From the NCBI GenBank assembly GCA_022704885.1, contig JAKJFO010000011.1, positions 366 to 36,404 of the forward strand: a DNA stretch of 36,039 bases, written 5' to 3'. This document shows, piece after piece, positions 14,527 to 22,160 of this stretch. This DNA is from Candidatus Rifleibacteriota bacterium (GTDB lineage: Bacteria > Riflebacteria > Ozemobacteria > Ozemobacterales > Ozemobacteraceae). The notes under the pieces were generated by a model. The model did not search any database. It was given only the letters and a program-made list of their open reading frames with translations, and was not told the origin of the DNA. Position 1 is the first letter of the stretch. The number at the start of each line of letters is the position of its first letter. Both the position numbers and the translations under genes were made by a program.

Positions 14527-15996
14527 ATGGAAGAATCACAGGAATTACAACACGAAACGCCGAAAGCCTTCATGGAGGTATTACCGCCAACGAAGATCGA
14601 AGATTTCTGCATGGAACTGCAGAATTCAGTAGCAAAAAGAGGCTGGAAAGAATTGATGCCGGTTCAGGCCGGGGTCGCGCCCTATCTGCTTGCCCGTCAT
14701 GACGTCATTGTCCAGTCGCGCACCGGCAGCGGCAAAACCGCGGCATTTCTGCTGCCGCTGTTAGAGAGAATCAAAGACGGCGGCAAGGTATGCCAGGCGG
14801 TAATATTGATACCTACCCGCGAACTGGCGGTTCAGGTTTACAATGAATTCAAACTTCTCGCCGAAAATCTCGACGTAACGGCTGTGGCTGTTTACGGCGG
14901 CACTTCCTACCGCCCACAGCTCGAAGCATTCAAAAATGGCGCACAAATAGTAATCGCCACCCCCGGTCGCCTTCTCGATCATCTGATCAGAGGCACGCTT
15001 TCACTCAAAACCCTCAAGTATCTGATATTTGACGAAGCCGACGAAATGCTGTCGATGGGCTTCTATCGCGACATGATACGCATCGGCGAATTCATGCCTA
15101 AAAGCAAGGTTGCCGCGATGTTTTCGGCTACCATGCCCGACAGCGTTAAACGCCTGGCCGGTCAGTTTCTGCATGAGCCTGATTTCCTCACATATTCAGG
15201 TGATGGCGTACACGTCTCGGAAATGGACCACATATTCTACACTGTTGATCCGATGCAGAAAGACCGCGCAATGATGCGGGTTTTCGAAGTCGAAGACCCT
15301 GACAATGCGATTATCTTCTGCAACACCAGAAACGAAGTCGAATACGTAGCGGCATTGTTGAAGCGTTTCGGCTACGATGCAGACCAGATCAGCGGAGATC
15401 TCAGTCAGGGAGCCCGCGAGACAGTAATGAGCAAGCTCAAGAACAAGCAGCTGCGGTTTCTTGTGGCCACCGATATTGCTGCCCGCGGCATCGATGTCAG
15501 CAATCTCGAATACGTTTTTATCTACGACATGCACAAAGACACCGACCAGTACATTCATCGAGCTGGCCGCACCGCTCGCGCCGGCAATCGCGGCATTGCC
15601 ATCAGCATGGTCTCGACTCTCGAAGCGGCAGATCTCAAAAAGTTCGCTCGACGGGCTGGCATCTCACTGCTGGAAAAAACTGTTCCAACCGAAGAACAGG
15701 TACGGGAGCGACTTTCTGAAAAACTTGTCGCCCATCTTGAAGCAAGCTTCAGAGATGCTTCGACTGCTGTAAAAGAGCGCATGAAGCGTTACCAGGGACT
15801 TTACCGTCAACTTGTCGAGCATGAGCATGGCGAAGACCTTTTTCTGCTACTGCTCGACTCTTTTCACCAGCAGCTGATAAGGGCCGGGCGCGGTATCGAA
15901 AACGCGGAACCGGCAAAACCGGCTGCCAACAGAACCGCTCAGCCAAAAGACCGGCCACCCCGACGCGGCGGGTTTTCGCGCGGCAAAAGAAGATAA
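14527..15996 (+). CDS. DEAD-box ATP-dependent RNA helicase
   Basis: This 489-residue protein carries the DEAD-box motifs in order: Q-motif region (LMPVQAGVAPYLL), motif I SRTGSGKT, Ia PTRELA, GG, Ib TPGR, II DEAD, III SAT, IV (IIFCNT), V (ATDIAARGID) and VI HRAGRTARAG. Both RecA-like domains are complete (about 40-230 and 240-390). The C-terminal part has a helical segment followed by a basic, Arg/Gly/Pro-rich tail (RPPRRGGFSRGKRR) typical of RNA-binding tails in CsdA/RhlE-like helicases. It should unwind RNA in ribosome assembly or mRNA decay in the cytoplasm. The first ATG at 14527 has only a distant AAGG ribosome-binding candidate, so the exact start is uncertain. No neighbour specifies a particular RNA substrate. 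Confidence 0.93.
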   Translation: MEESQELQHETPKAFMEVLPPTKIEDFCMELQNSVAKRGWKELMPVQAGVAPYLLARHDVIVQSRTGSGKTAAFLLPLLERIKDGGKVCQAVILIPTRELAVQVYNEFKLLAENLDVTAVAVYGGTSYRPQLEAFKNGAQIVIATPGRLLDHLIRGTLSLKTLKYLIFDEADEMLSMGFYRDMIRIGEFMPKSKVAAMFSATMPDSVKRLAGQFLHEPDFLTYSGDGVHVSEMDHIFYTVDPMQKDRAMMRVFEVEDPDNAIIFCNTRNEVEYVAALLKRFGYDADQISGDLSQGARETVMSKLKNKQLRFLVATDIAARGIDVSNLEYVFIYDMHKDTDQYIHRAGRTARAGNRGIAISMVSTLEAADLKKFARRAGISLLEKTVPTEEQVRERLSEKLVAHLEASFRDASTAVKERMKRYQGLYRQLVEHEHGEDLFLLLLDSFHQQLIRAGRGIENAEPAKPAANRTAQPKDRPPRRGGFSRGKRR

Positions 15997-16138
15997 AACA
16001 GCCTTTAAACAGCATTTTGTCGGCATCTGATCGACTGCAGACAAATTACAGTTGCTCTTTTAGCCAAAATGTTGTTTATTTTTCTCTGAAAAAGTTCTTA
16101 AAAACTGTAAATCACAAGTCATAAGGAGTTAAAAAAAT

Positions 16139-18088
16139 ATGGCAACAACCTACGAATTCAAAACCGAGGCACGGCAACTTCTTGATCTGATGATTCATTC
16201 AGTTTACTCTCACAAGGAAATCTTTTTGCGTGAGCTGATTTCGAATGCATCAGATGCCCTCGACAAGCTGAAATTCAGTTCTCTGACTAATGAAAACCTG
16301 CGAGCAATGGCTGAAGATCTGCACATCAGGCTGACTACAGACAGCAAAAACCGCACGCTTACTATCTCAGACAACGGCATCGGCATGACGCACGATGAAA
16401 TCATAGATTACATCGGCACTATAGCAAAATCCGGCACCGGTGAATTTGCCGATCTGCTCAAAAAAGCCAATGAAAAGAAGGAAGGCCTGCCTGAGCTGAT
16501 CGGACAGTTCGGTGTCGGTTTTTATTCGAGTTTCATGGTCGCCGACCGGGTTGAGCTGATAAGCCGAAAAGCTGGCGAAGAAAAGGCCTGGAAGTGGGCA
16601 AGCAGCGGCGAAGGCAGTTATACTCTGGAAGAAGCAAGTCGCGACACTCAGGGAACCTGTGTAACCCTGCATCTCAAAGCCGAAGACAGTGAAGACGAAG
16701 ATTTTCAGGATTTTACGCAGGAGTGGGTGCTGCGGCAGGTAGTCAAGAAATACTCAGATTTCGTAGGGTACCCGATCCGGATGAAGGTCGAAAGAACCCA
16801 CATCGAACGTGACGAAAATGGCAAGCCCAAAGAAGGTGCCAAAGAAGAAACCCTTATCGAAGATGAAGTACTCAATTCGATGAAGGCAATCTGGCTGCGA
16901 CCCGAGAAGGAAGTCAGCGAAGAAGAATATCGCGAGTTCTACAAGCACATCAGCCACGACTGGAACGCTCCGCTGAAATGGATCAACTTCAAGGCTGAGG
17001 GCACTTCCAACGAATTCACCTCTTTGCTGTTCCTGCCCGAAAAGCCAGGATTCGATCTGTTCATGCCCAATTCAAAACGAGGGATAAATCTATACGTCAA
17101 ACGTGTATTTATCATGAATGACTGCGAAGATCTGATACCTGACTATCTGCGGTTCGTTAAGGGCGTCGTCGACTCGGAAAACCTCTCACTCAACATCTCT
17201 CGCGAAATTCTGCAGCACGACCGCCTTATTCAGACTATCCGCAAAAGCCTCACCCGCAAGGTGCTCGATACCCTCAAGAAAATGCTCAACGAAGACCGAG
17301 AAAAATATATCGCATTCTGGAAGCATTTCGGGGCCGTCATCAAAGAAGGCCTGTTCAAAGAACCCGGCACCAGCGACAAACTCTTTGACTGCTGCCTGTT
17401 CCAGAGCACTGCTTCAAGTTCTGACTGGTTCACCATGGGTGAATACGTTGAACGCATGAAAGAAGGACAGGATAAAATCTATTATCTGACCGGAGAATCT
17501 CGCGAAGTCATCGAAAACAGCCCGCATCTCGAAGCCTTTAGAGACAAAGGTTATGAAGTTCTGCTGATGACCGACCCGGTCGATGAAGTCTGGGTGCAAT
17601 ACACTTCAGAATACAAGGAAAAGAAAATCAAGTCGGCCGCCCGCGGCAGTCTTGAACTGGGTTCTGAAGAAGAACGCAAGAAAACCGAAGAAACTCTCAA
17701 GAGCAAGGAGCAGGAGTGGAAATCGCTGCTCGAACTGATTCAGAGCAAGCTTGACAAGCATATCAAAGCCGTCAGACTGTCTGGCCGCATGAGTTCTTCG
17801 GCAGCCTGTCTGGTCAGCGAAGAGGGCGAAATGACCCCGCATCTTGAAGCTCTGCTGCGCGCCTCCGGCAAGGAAGTGCCACCAGTTAAAAGAACCCTTG
17901 AGCTGAACCCCGGGCACCCGCTTCTCGGCAAAATGCACGAACTTTTCATCAAAGACAGAGAGAATCCGAAGATCTCTGAATACGCTGACCTTCTCTATGG
18001 CCAGGCTCTTCTGGCCGAAGGCGGTCAGCTGCCCGATCCATCAGGCTTCAATCGCAAAGTTGCCGAACTGATGGCCAACGCTCTGTAA
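16139..18088 (+). CDS. htpG: Molecular chaperone HtpG (Hsp90)
   Basis: This 649-residue bacterial Hsp90 is close to the usual length. The N-terminal ATP-binding (GHKL) domain shows the ELISNASDALDKL helix, DNGIGMT and GQFGVGFYSSFMVAD. The middle domain includes the WLRPEKEVSEEEY region and NLSLNISREILQ with the catalytic-loop Arg. The C-terminal dimerisation domain follows, and there is no MEEVD tail, as expected in bacteria. It folds and remodels client proteins in the cytoplasm. A TAAGGAGT ribosome-binding site precedes the ATG. I looked for a CIRCE inverted repeat in the 142-bp upstream gap and did not find one, so HrcA control is not supported. Confidence 0.97.
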   Translation: MATTYEFKTEARQLLDLMIHSVYSHKEIFLRELISNASDALDKLKFSSLTNENLRAMAEDLHIRLTTDSKNRTLTISDNGIGMTHDEIIDYIGTIAKSGTGEFADLLKKANEKKEGLPELIGQFGVGFYSSFMVADRVELISRKAGEEKAWKWASSGEGSYTLEEASRDTQGTCVTLHLKAEDSEDEDFQDFTQEWVLRQVVKKYSDFVGYPIRMKVERTHIERDENGKPKEGAKEETLIEDEVLNSMKAIWLRPEKEVSEEEYREFYKHISHDWNAPLKWINFKAEGTSNEFTSLLFLPEKPGFDLFMPNSKRGINLYVKRVFIMNDCEDLIPDYLRFVKGVVDSENLSLNISREILQHDRLIQTIRKSLTRKVLDTLKKMLNEDREKYIAFWKHFGAVIKEGLFKEPGTSDKLFDCCLFQSTASSSDWFTMGEYVERMKEGQDKIYYLTGESREVIENSPHLEAFRDKGYEVLLMTDPVDEVWVQYTSEYKEKKIKSAARGSLELGSEEERKKTEETLKSKEQEWKSLLELIQSKLDKHIKAVRLSGRMSSSAACLVSEEGEMTPHLEALLRASGKEVPPVKRTLELNPGHPLLGKMHELFIKDRENPKISEYADLLYGQALLAEGGQLPDPSGFNRKVAELMANAL

Positions 18089-18095
18089 CCTCAAG

Positions 18096-18135
18096 GGCCG
18101 GCGCGCCAGAGGGTTCGCCGGCCTTCTGCTATTTT
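18096..18135 (+). terminator. Intrinsic terminator after htpG
   Basis: GGCCGGCG (18096-18103) pairs perfectly with CGCCGGCC (18116-18123) around a 12-nt loop, followed by a T-rich stretch (TTCTGCTATTTT). It lies seven bases after the htpG stop and separates it from the esterase gene. Confidence 0.75.
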
Positions 18136-18176
18136 CTGAATCATCGGAGAACAGAAGTCAATTTAGGAATCACAGC

Positions 18177-19286
18177 ATGAACACACAATCACAATCAGAC
18201 CTGTTCTACAGCATCAGCCTGAATTTTAGTATCAAAACCGATGTTCCTGCCGGCGAAAGCGTCTACATCACAGGCAATCTGCCGGAACTGGGCAGCTGGA
18301 ACCCGGTTGGACGCAAGCTCGATCTCAGGGCAGATGGTACCTGCTCTTTTGAAGTCCCTGTGCGCAAAGGCAGCATCGTTGAATACAAAATCACCCGCGG
18401 CAGCTGGAAAACCCAGGGGATTTACGACTCCAGAACTGTTCCACCAGACAACCTGGTAGTTAAAGCCAGCAAAGATCTGAAAACCCATACCGACATCATT
18501 GGCTGGCTTGACCAGCGAAATGTTGAATCTGACCCGGTAGAGGGCAGACTGATCGACAGCGATGTTTTTTCCTGCCACGGTCTCAACCATAAAAGAAAGG
18601 TACAGGTATGGCTGCCTGAAAGTTATGATGAACATGGCAAACCCTGCGCTGCTATCTACATGCATGACGGGCAGAACCTTTTCGATCCCGCCAGCGCATT
18701 TGCCGGAGTCGACTGGCAGGTTGACGAAACCATCACCCGCCTGATCAAGGCAGAAGAGCTGCGAGAATGCATAGTCGTCGGCATACCGAATTCCCCAGAT
18801 CGCATGAAAGAGCTTAATCTCTACACGAAGGAAGGGAAAGCCTATGCCGAATTCATCGCCAAAGAAGTCAAACCCTGGGTCGAGAAGAACTTCAATGTTT
18901 CTCACAGCCCCTGCGACAATGCCCTGATCGGCTCTTCGATGGGTGGTTTGATATCATTTCAGATGCTTTACGCCTATGACAGGAGTTTTTCGCTCGCGGG
19001 CTGCCTTTCCAGCGCTTTTCAGAAAACCAATGGTCAGATATTCAATAAGTTTGCGCACAACCATTTCAGGCCACTTGAGGCGAAACTCTATCTCGACGCC
19101 GGCGAATTCGAACCACCAATTGCACGCGCCTATTTTGACATGATGAAACTCCTTAAAGAAACCGGCTTTATCGAAGGTCACAATCTCATGGGCTATTATG
19201 AAGAAGGCGCCACACATTGCGAAACCAGATGGGCTGGCAGACTGCATCTGGCACTCAAATTCCTGCTCGGCAAAAAAATAATTTGA
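18177..19286 (+). CDS. CBM20 starch-binding domain fused to an esterase D-type alpha/beta hydrolase
   Basis: This 369-residue protein has two parts. Residues about 9-110 resemble a family 20 carbohydrate-binding module (VYITGNLPELGSWNP and a following strand set), which binds starch or glycogen. Residues about 130-365 are a putative esterase (esterase D/Fes-like) domain with nucleophile S254 in GSSMGG and likely D307 (LDAGEFE) and H347 (ATHCETRW). No signal peptide is visible, so it should act in the cytoplasm. That suggests removal of acyl groups from, or attachment to, an internal glucan such as glycogen; this is inference. An AGGA ribosome-binding site lies 8-9 nt before the ATG. It is flanked by the htpG terminator and by a promoter for the next gene, so it is likely a single-gene transcript. 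Confidence 0.85.
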   Translation: MNTQSQSDLFYSISLNFSIKTDVPAGESVYITGNLPELGSWNPVGRKLDLRADGTCSFEVPVRKGSIVEYKITRGSWKTQGIYDSRTVPPDNLVVKASKDLKTHTDIIGWLDQRNVESDPVEGRLIDSDVFSCHGLNHKRKVQVWLPESYDEHGKPCAAIYMHDGQNLFDPASAFAGVDWQVDETITRLIKAEELRECIVVGIPNSPDRMKELNLYTKEGKAYAEFIAKEVKPWVEKNFNVSHSPCDNALIGSSMGGLISFQMLYAYDRSFSLAGCLSSAFQKTNGQIFNKFAHNHFRPLEAKLYLDAGEFEPPIARAYFDMMKLLKETGFIEGHNLMGYYEEGATHCETRWAGRLHLALKFLLGKKII

Positions 19287-19310
19287 CATTAAAACAATAT
19301 CAATTAAAAT
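19283..19310 (+). promoter_or_regulatory. Sigma-70-type promoter for the rhodanese gene
   Basis: A perfect TTGACA (19283-19288, overlapping the esterase stop codon) and TAAAAT (19305-19310, five of six matches) are spaced by 16 nt, about 40 nt before the rhodanese ATG. This is one of the best promoters by sequence in the window. Confidence 0.65.
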
Positions 19311-19348
19311 GTGAATAGAAGATTGCAATAACTTCATAAGGAGTCAAT

Positions 19349-19885
19349 ATGAAACATCTGATACTCTTACTTTCTGTCCTCATGATCAGCCTTTTTGCCG
19401 GCAACGTCGTCGCCGAAACCGGCTGCAGCAGCTGCTCAAGCGTCGAATCCTGCTCAGACGCCTATACCGAGAAGGCCTGCACGGATGACACGTGTGGTGA
19501 TACCGGACATGAACACAAAAATGAAGAGAAAGCTGCGGTGGAAAAAACTGAAAAGCCTGCTGAAGTAAATACTTCTGGCCTTAAAACCCTGATCGACAGC
19601 GGAGTCCCTCTGATCATTCTCGATGCCCGCTCAGGGCAGTTTGATGATGGCAAGCGCATTCCTGGCGCTCTTTCTCTAAACGCAGAATCAAAACCGGAAG
19701 AGGTTGCCAAAGTTCTGCCGAACAAACAGGCTCTGATCGTAACTTACTGCGCTAACCTCAAGTGCCCTGCCAGTGACATGCTGTACAAGCATCTCAAAAC
19801 TCTGGGTTATTCTAACCTGCTCGAATATCCTGAAGGAATTCAGGGTTGGGTCGAAGCCGGCAACCCGGTCAAATCGGTCAAATAA
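19349..19885 (+). CDS. Secreted rhodanese-like protein with a cysteine-rich N-terminus
   Basis: This 178-residue protein begins with a classic signal peptide (MKHLILLLSVLMISLFA, probable cleavage after A22). The mature N-terminus holds five cysteines (C26, C29, C35, C44, C49) and an H-E-H motif, then a Lys/Glu-rich linker. Residues about 75-175 form a single rhodanese domain: LIILDARS, the RIPGA loop and the active-site segment TYCANLKC with presumptive catalytic C134 and a second Cys at 139. Rhodanese domains carry sulfur as a persulfide; a periplasmic one could serve sulfur transfer, thiol homeostasis or metal handling. The cysteine-rich segment may bind metal or form disulfides. A TAAGGAGT ribosome-binding site, an upstream promoter and a downstream terminator make it a monocistronic unit. 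Confidence 0.85.
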   Translation: MKHLILLLSVLMISLFAGNVVAETGCSSCSSVESCSDAYTEKACTDDTCGDTGHEHKNEEKAAVEKTEKPAEVNTSGLKTLIDSGVPLIILDARSGQFDDGKRIPGALSLNAESKPEEVAKVLPNKQALIVTYCANLKCPASDMLYKHLKTLGYSNLLEYPEGIQGWVEAGNPVKSVK

Positions 19886-19901
19886 GAAAAATCGCGACAA
19901 A

Positions 19902-19934
19902 AGCGGGCGACTGTAATGGTCGCCCGCTTTTTTT
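19902..19934 (+). terminator. Strong intrinsic terminator after the rhodanese gene
   Basis: AGCGGGCGAC (19902-19911) pairs perfectly with GTCGCCCGCT (19919-19928) around a 7-nt loop and is followed by a run of seven T's ending at 19934. Confidence 0.92.
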
Positions 19935-19999
19935 GTATGGCAGACTTGAAGCAGTTCCGGTCATGACTCACTGAATGGCGCAAAACAACAGATTTTGCT

Positions 20000-20027
20000 T
20001 TTAAAATTTGCTGTTTAACCATATAAT
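20000..20027 (+). promoter_or_regulatory. Promoter for the DUF3857/transglutaminase operon
   Basis: A perfect TATAAT (20022-20027) has TTTAAA (four of six to TTGACA) 16 nt upstream. It lies 40 nt before the TTG start of the first transglutaminase gene and just after the preceding terminator, where a promoter is expected. Confidence 0.5.
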
Positions 20028-20066
20028 TGCTTATCTGAACACAATACACATAGCCGGAGGCACACT

Positions 20067-22160
20067 TTGAACAAATTTACCGGATCCGCCCTATTGTGCA
20101 TCCTCACACTGTTGATCGCGACTGGAAATGCCGCAATTATCACGACAAACGATGATGCGACCATTTCTGCCGAGCGTATCGAGTATGCCGATGACACTCT
20201 GACCATAACCTCTGGATCAGAAACCACCAGTCTTGACCGCAGCAGAGTCAGGAATATCAGCTTCACAGCCCAGAAAAGAGCAACCGAGGAATTTGCCACC
20301 GACAGCGCCGATCTCGCTCAGATTCTGACAAAGGCGCAGTTGATGCTGGAAAAATACCCAGACGCACAATCTTTGCTGGTGACTGAAGAAGGCAACTATC
20401 AGCATCGCAAGGACGGCACCAACCTTTCGCGCTACCGCTGCGTCACCTATCTTGCACAAGATGAATCACTGTGGGAAGCCCAGATATCGCTCAGTTTCGA
20501 CCCGAACCGGGAAACCATAAAAATTCTGCATGCCCGTTCTTACAGCCCCGATGGTTCTGTTCACACACTGTCTCCTGATCAGATCAAAATTTCAAAAGGC
20601 ACTTCCGGCAGCGTTTATTTCGATCAGTATCAGGATCTCAGCTTTACTATTCCTGAAGCAACTGTTGGCGGCCTCATCGACTACTGCTACGAAATCGAAG
20701 AATTCAATCCGTTCGATCGAAATCTTTTTCAGGGCAGATTCTATTTTCAGGGCAGCCAGCCGGTTGGCGAGTCGGTGCTGCGCGTCAGCGTTCCACACGA
20801 CAAACCACTGCAATACATAACCAGCAACCTGGCTTCAGGCAGCACAGAGCCCGAAAAAACCGAAGCGGTAGACTCGGTGATCTACACCTGGAAGTTCAGT
20901 GACCTGCCACCGGTTATCTCAGAACCCTACATGCCCGCCTACCGGAACATAGTACCAGCCGTTTATTACAGTCTGCATAAAGACTTCACCTATGTTCACA
21001 ACAAACTGCGGCCAATGTTCGAAAAGCGCTTTCAACTAACGGAACCGGTTAAACAGGCTGTTGACCAGCTGATCGAGGGCGCGACCACAGTTCACGAAAA
21101 AATTGCGCGCCTTTATCAGTTCTGCCAGAAGGAAATCAGATACATATCGATAAAAGGGAATCTGGCCAGCAATCAGGTCGGGCATCCAGCCGAAGAAACT
21201 CTCAAGAACCGTTATGGTGACTGCACCGATAAAGGCATGCTGCTGGCGACGATGCTTAAACACATAGGAGTAGAGGCCTATCCGGTCGGCGTAAGAACCA
21301 ATGATACCGGTCGGGCGGTAAGAGAAATCGCGATCTTCGACGATAATCACTGCATCACCGAAGTTCATCTTGACGGCCGCGTCTTTTACCTCGATTCGAC
21401 TGCTACCGACTATCGCTATCCCTACTTCCGCTCTGATAACCATGAGGCGGTGGCCGACAATACCATGCTCGGCACACTCAAGCCAGTGCCACTGCCACCA
21501 CCAGAAGACAATGCCGTTCACATTACCCGCAAAATTGAACTGGCTGCCGACGGAACCACCAGAATCGATTTCGAAAGCACGCAGAACGGTTCTTCAGAAG
21601 CCAGTTTCAGAGGTTCAGCGCGAACGCTGAAGGCCGAAGAATATGAAAAACAGATACGCGAACAGGTTGCCGCACTGACTGCCGACTATGAGCTGGAACT
21701 GGCGACTCACACTGACCCGCTCGATTTCAACACACAGTTCAAGGCACGGTCGGTGTATAAGCTCAATCGCTTCGCAACCAAATCTGGCCGCTACATGATT
21801 TTTGCGATTCCATTCTTTGAGATGAGCTTTCCTGAAGTCAGTCTCGAAAAACGACATTATAACATTGAGTACAACACTTCGCGTCTGCGCACCGACAAGG
21901 TCGAAATAAAAATTCCGGAAAATTTCAATGTAAAATATCTGCCACCGGCTTTGCGCATTCAGAGCCCTTATGTTGAATTCGAAGTCATTTACGATCAACA
22001 GGGTGACAGTATTAATATCAGGCGCAAGCTTGCCTTTCCGCGCCGAATCGTACCGGTTGCTGACTATCTGACTTATAAACAGGATCTGGAGAAGATCGCA
22101 CACGCATCGAAACAGAAAATATTCCTCGAAGAAAAGGCATCAGAAGAGGTTAAGCCATGA
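20067..22160 (+). CDS. Exported DUF3857/transglutaminase-like protein, intact catalytic triad
   Basis: This 697-residue protein starts at TTG 20067, supported by a CCGGAGG ribosome-binding site 6 nt upstream. A signal peptide ends near residue 22. Next is a short beta-rich segment (about 23-70) resembling an Sm-like beta-barrel, then DUF3857 (about 100-260) and a transglutaminase core (about 330-455), then a C-terminal beta domain. The papain-like triad is complete: C386 in RYGDCTDKG, H428 in DNHCITEV and D443 in FYLDSTA. Such proteins are common in the periplasm of diderm bacteria, where protease or crosslinking activity is assumed but rarely shown. The stop overlaps the next gene by ATGA, so it is translationally coupled to an inactive-looking paralogue. 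Substrate unknown. Confidence 0.88.
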   Translation: MNKFTGSALLCILTLLIATGNAAIITTNDDATISAERIEYADDTLTITSGSETTSLDRSRVRNISFTAQKRATEEFATDSADLAQILTKAQLMLEKYPDAQSLLVTEEGNYQHRKDGTNLSRYRCVTYLAQDESLWEAQISLSFDPNRETIKILHARSYSPDGSVHTLSPDQIKISKGTSGSVYFDQYQDLSFTIPEATVGGLIDYCYEIEEFNPFDRNLFQGRFYFQGSQPVGESVLRVSVPHDKPLQYITSNLASGSTEPEKTEAVDSVIYTWKFSDLPPVISEPYMPAYRNIVPAVYYSLHKDFTYVHNKLRPMFEKRFQLTEPVKQAVDQLIEGATTVHEKIARLYQFCQKEIRYISIKGNLASNQVGHPAEETLKNRYGDCTDKGMLLATMLKHIGVEAYPVGVRTNDTGRAVREIAIFDDNHCITEVHLDGRVFYLDSTATDYRYPYFRSDNHEAVADNTMLGTLKPVPLPPPEDNAVHITRKIELAADGTTRIDFESTQNGSSEASFRGSARTLKAEEYEKQIREQVAALTADYELELATHTDPLDFNTQFKARSVYKLNRFATKSGRYMIFAIPFFEMSFPEVSLEKRHYNIEYNTSRLRTDKVEIKIPENFNVKYLPPALRIQSPYVEFEVIYDQQGDSINIRRKLAFPRRIVPVADYLTYKQDLEKIAHASKQKIFLEEKASEEVKP

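Noticed and set aside
14493..14702. A short frame overlapping the helicase start
   Set aside because: It runs out of frame through the helicase N-terminus, which shows the expected Q-motif and Walker A in its own frame.
15997..16138. CIRCE-type heat-shock operator before htpG
   Set aside because: I searched for TTAGCACTC-N9-GAGTGCTAA or a close variant and found none.
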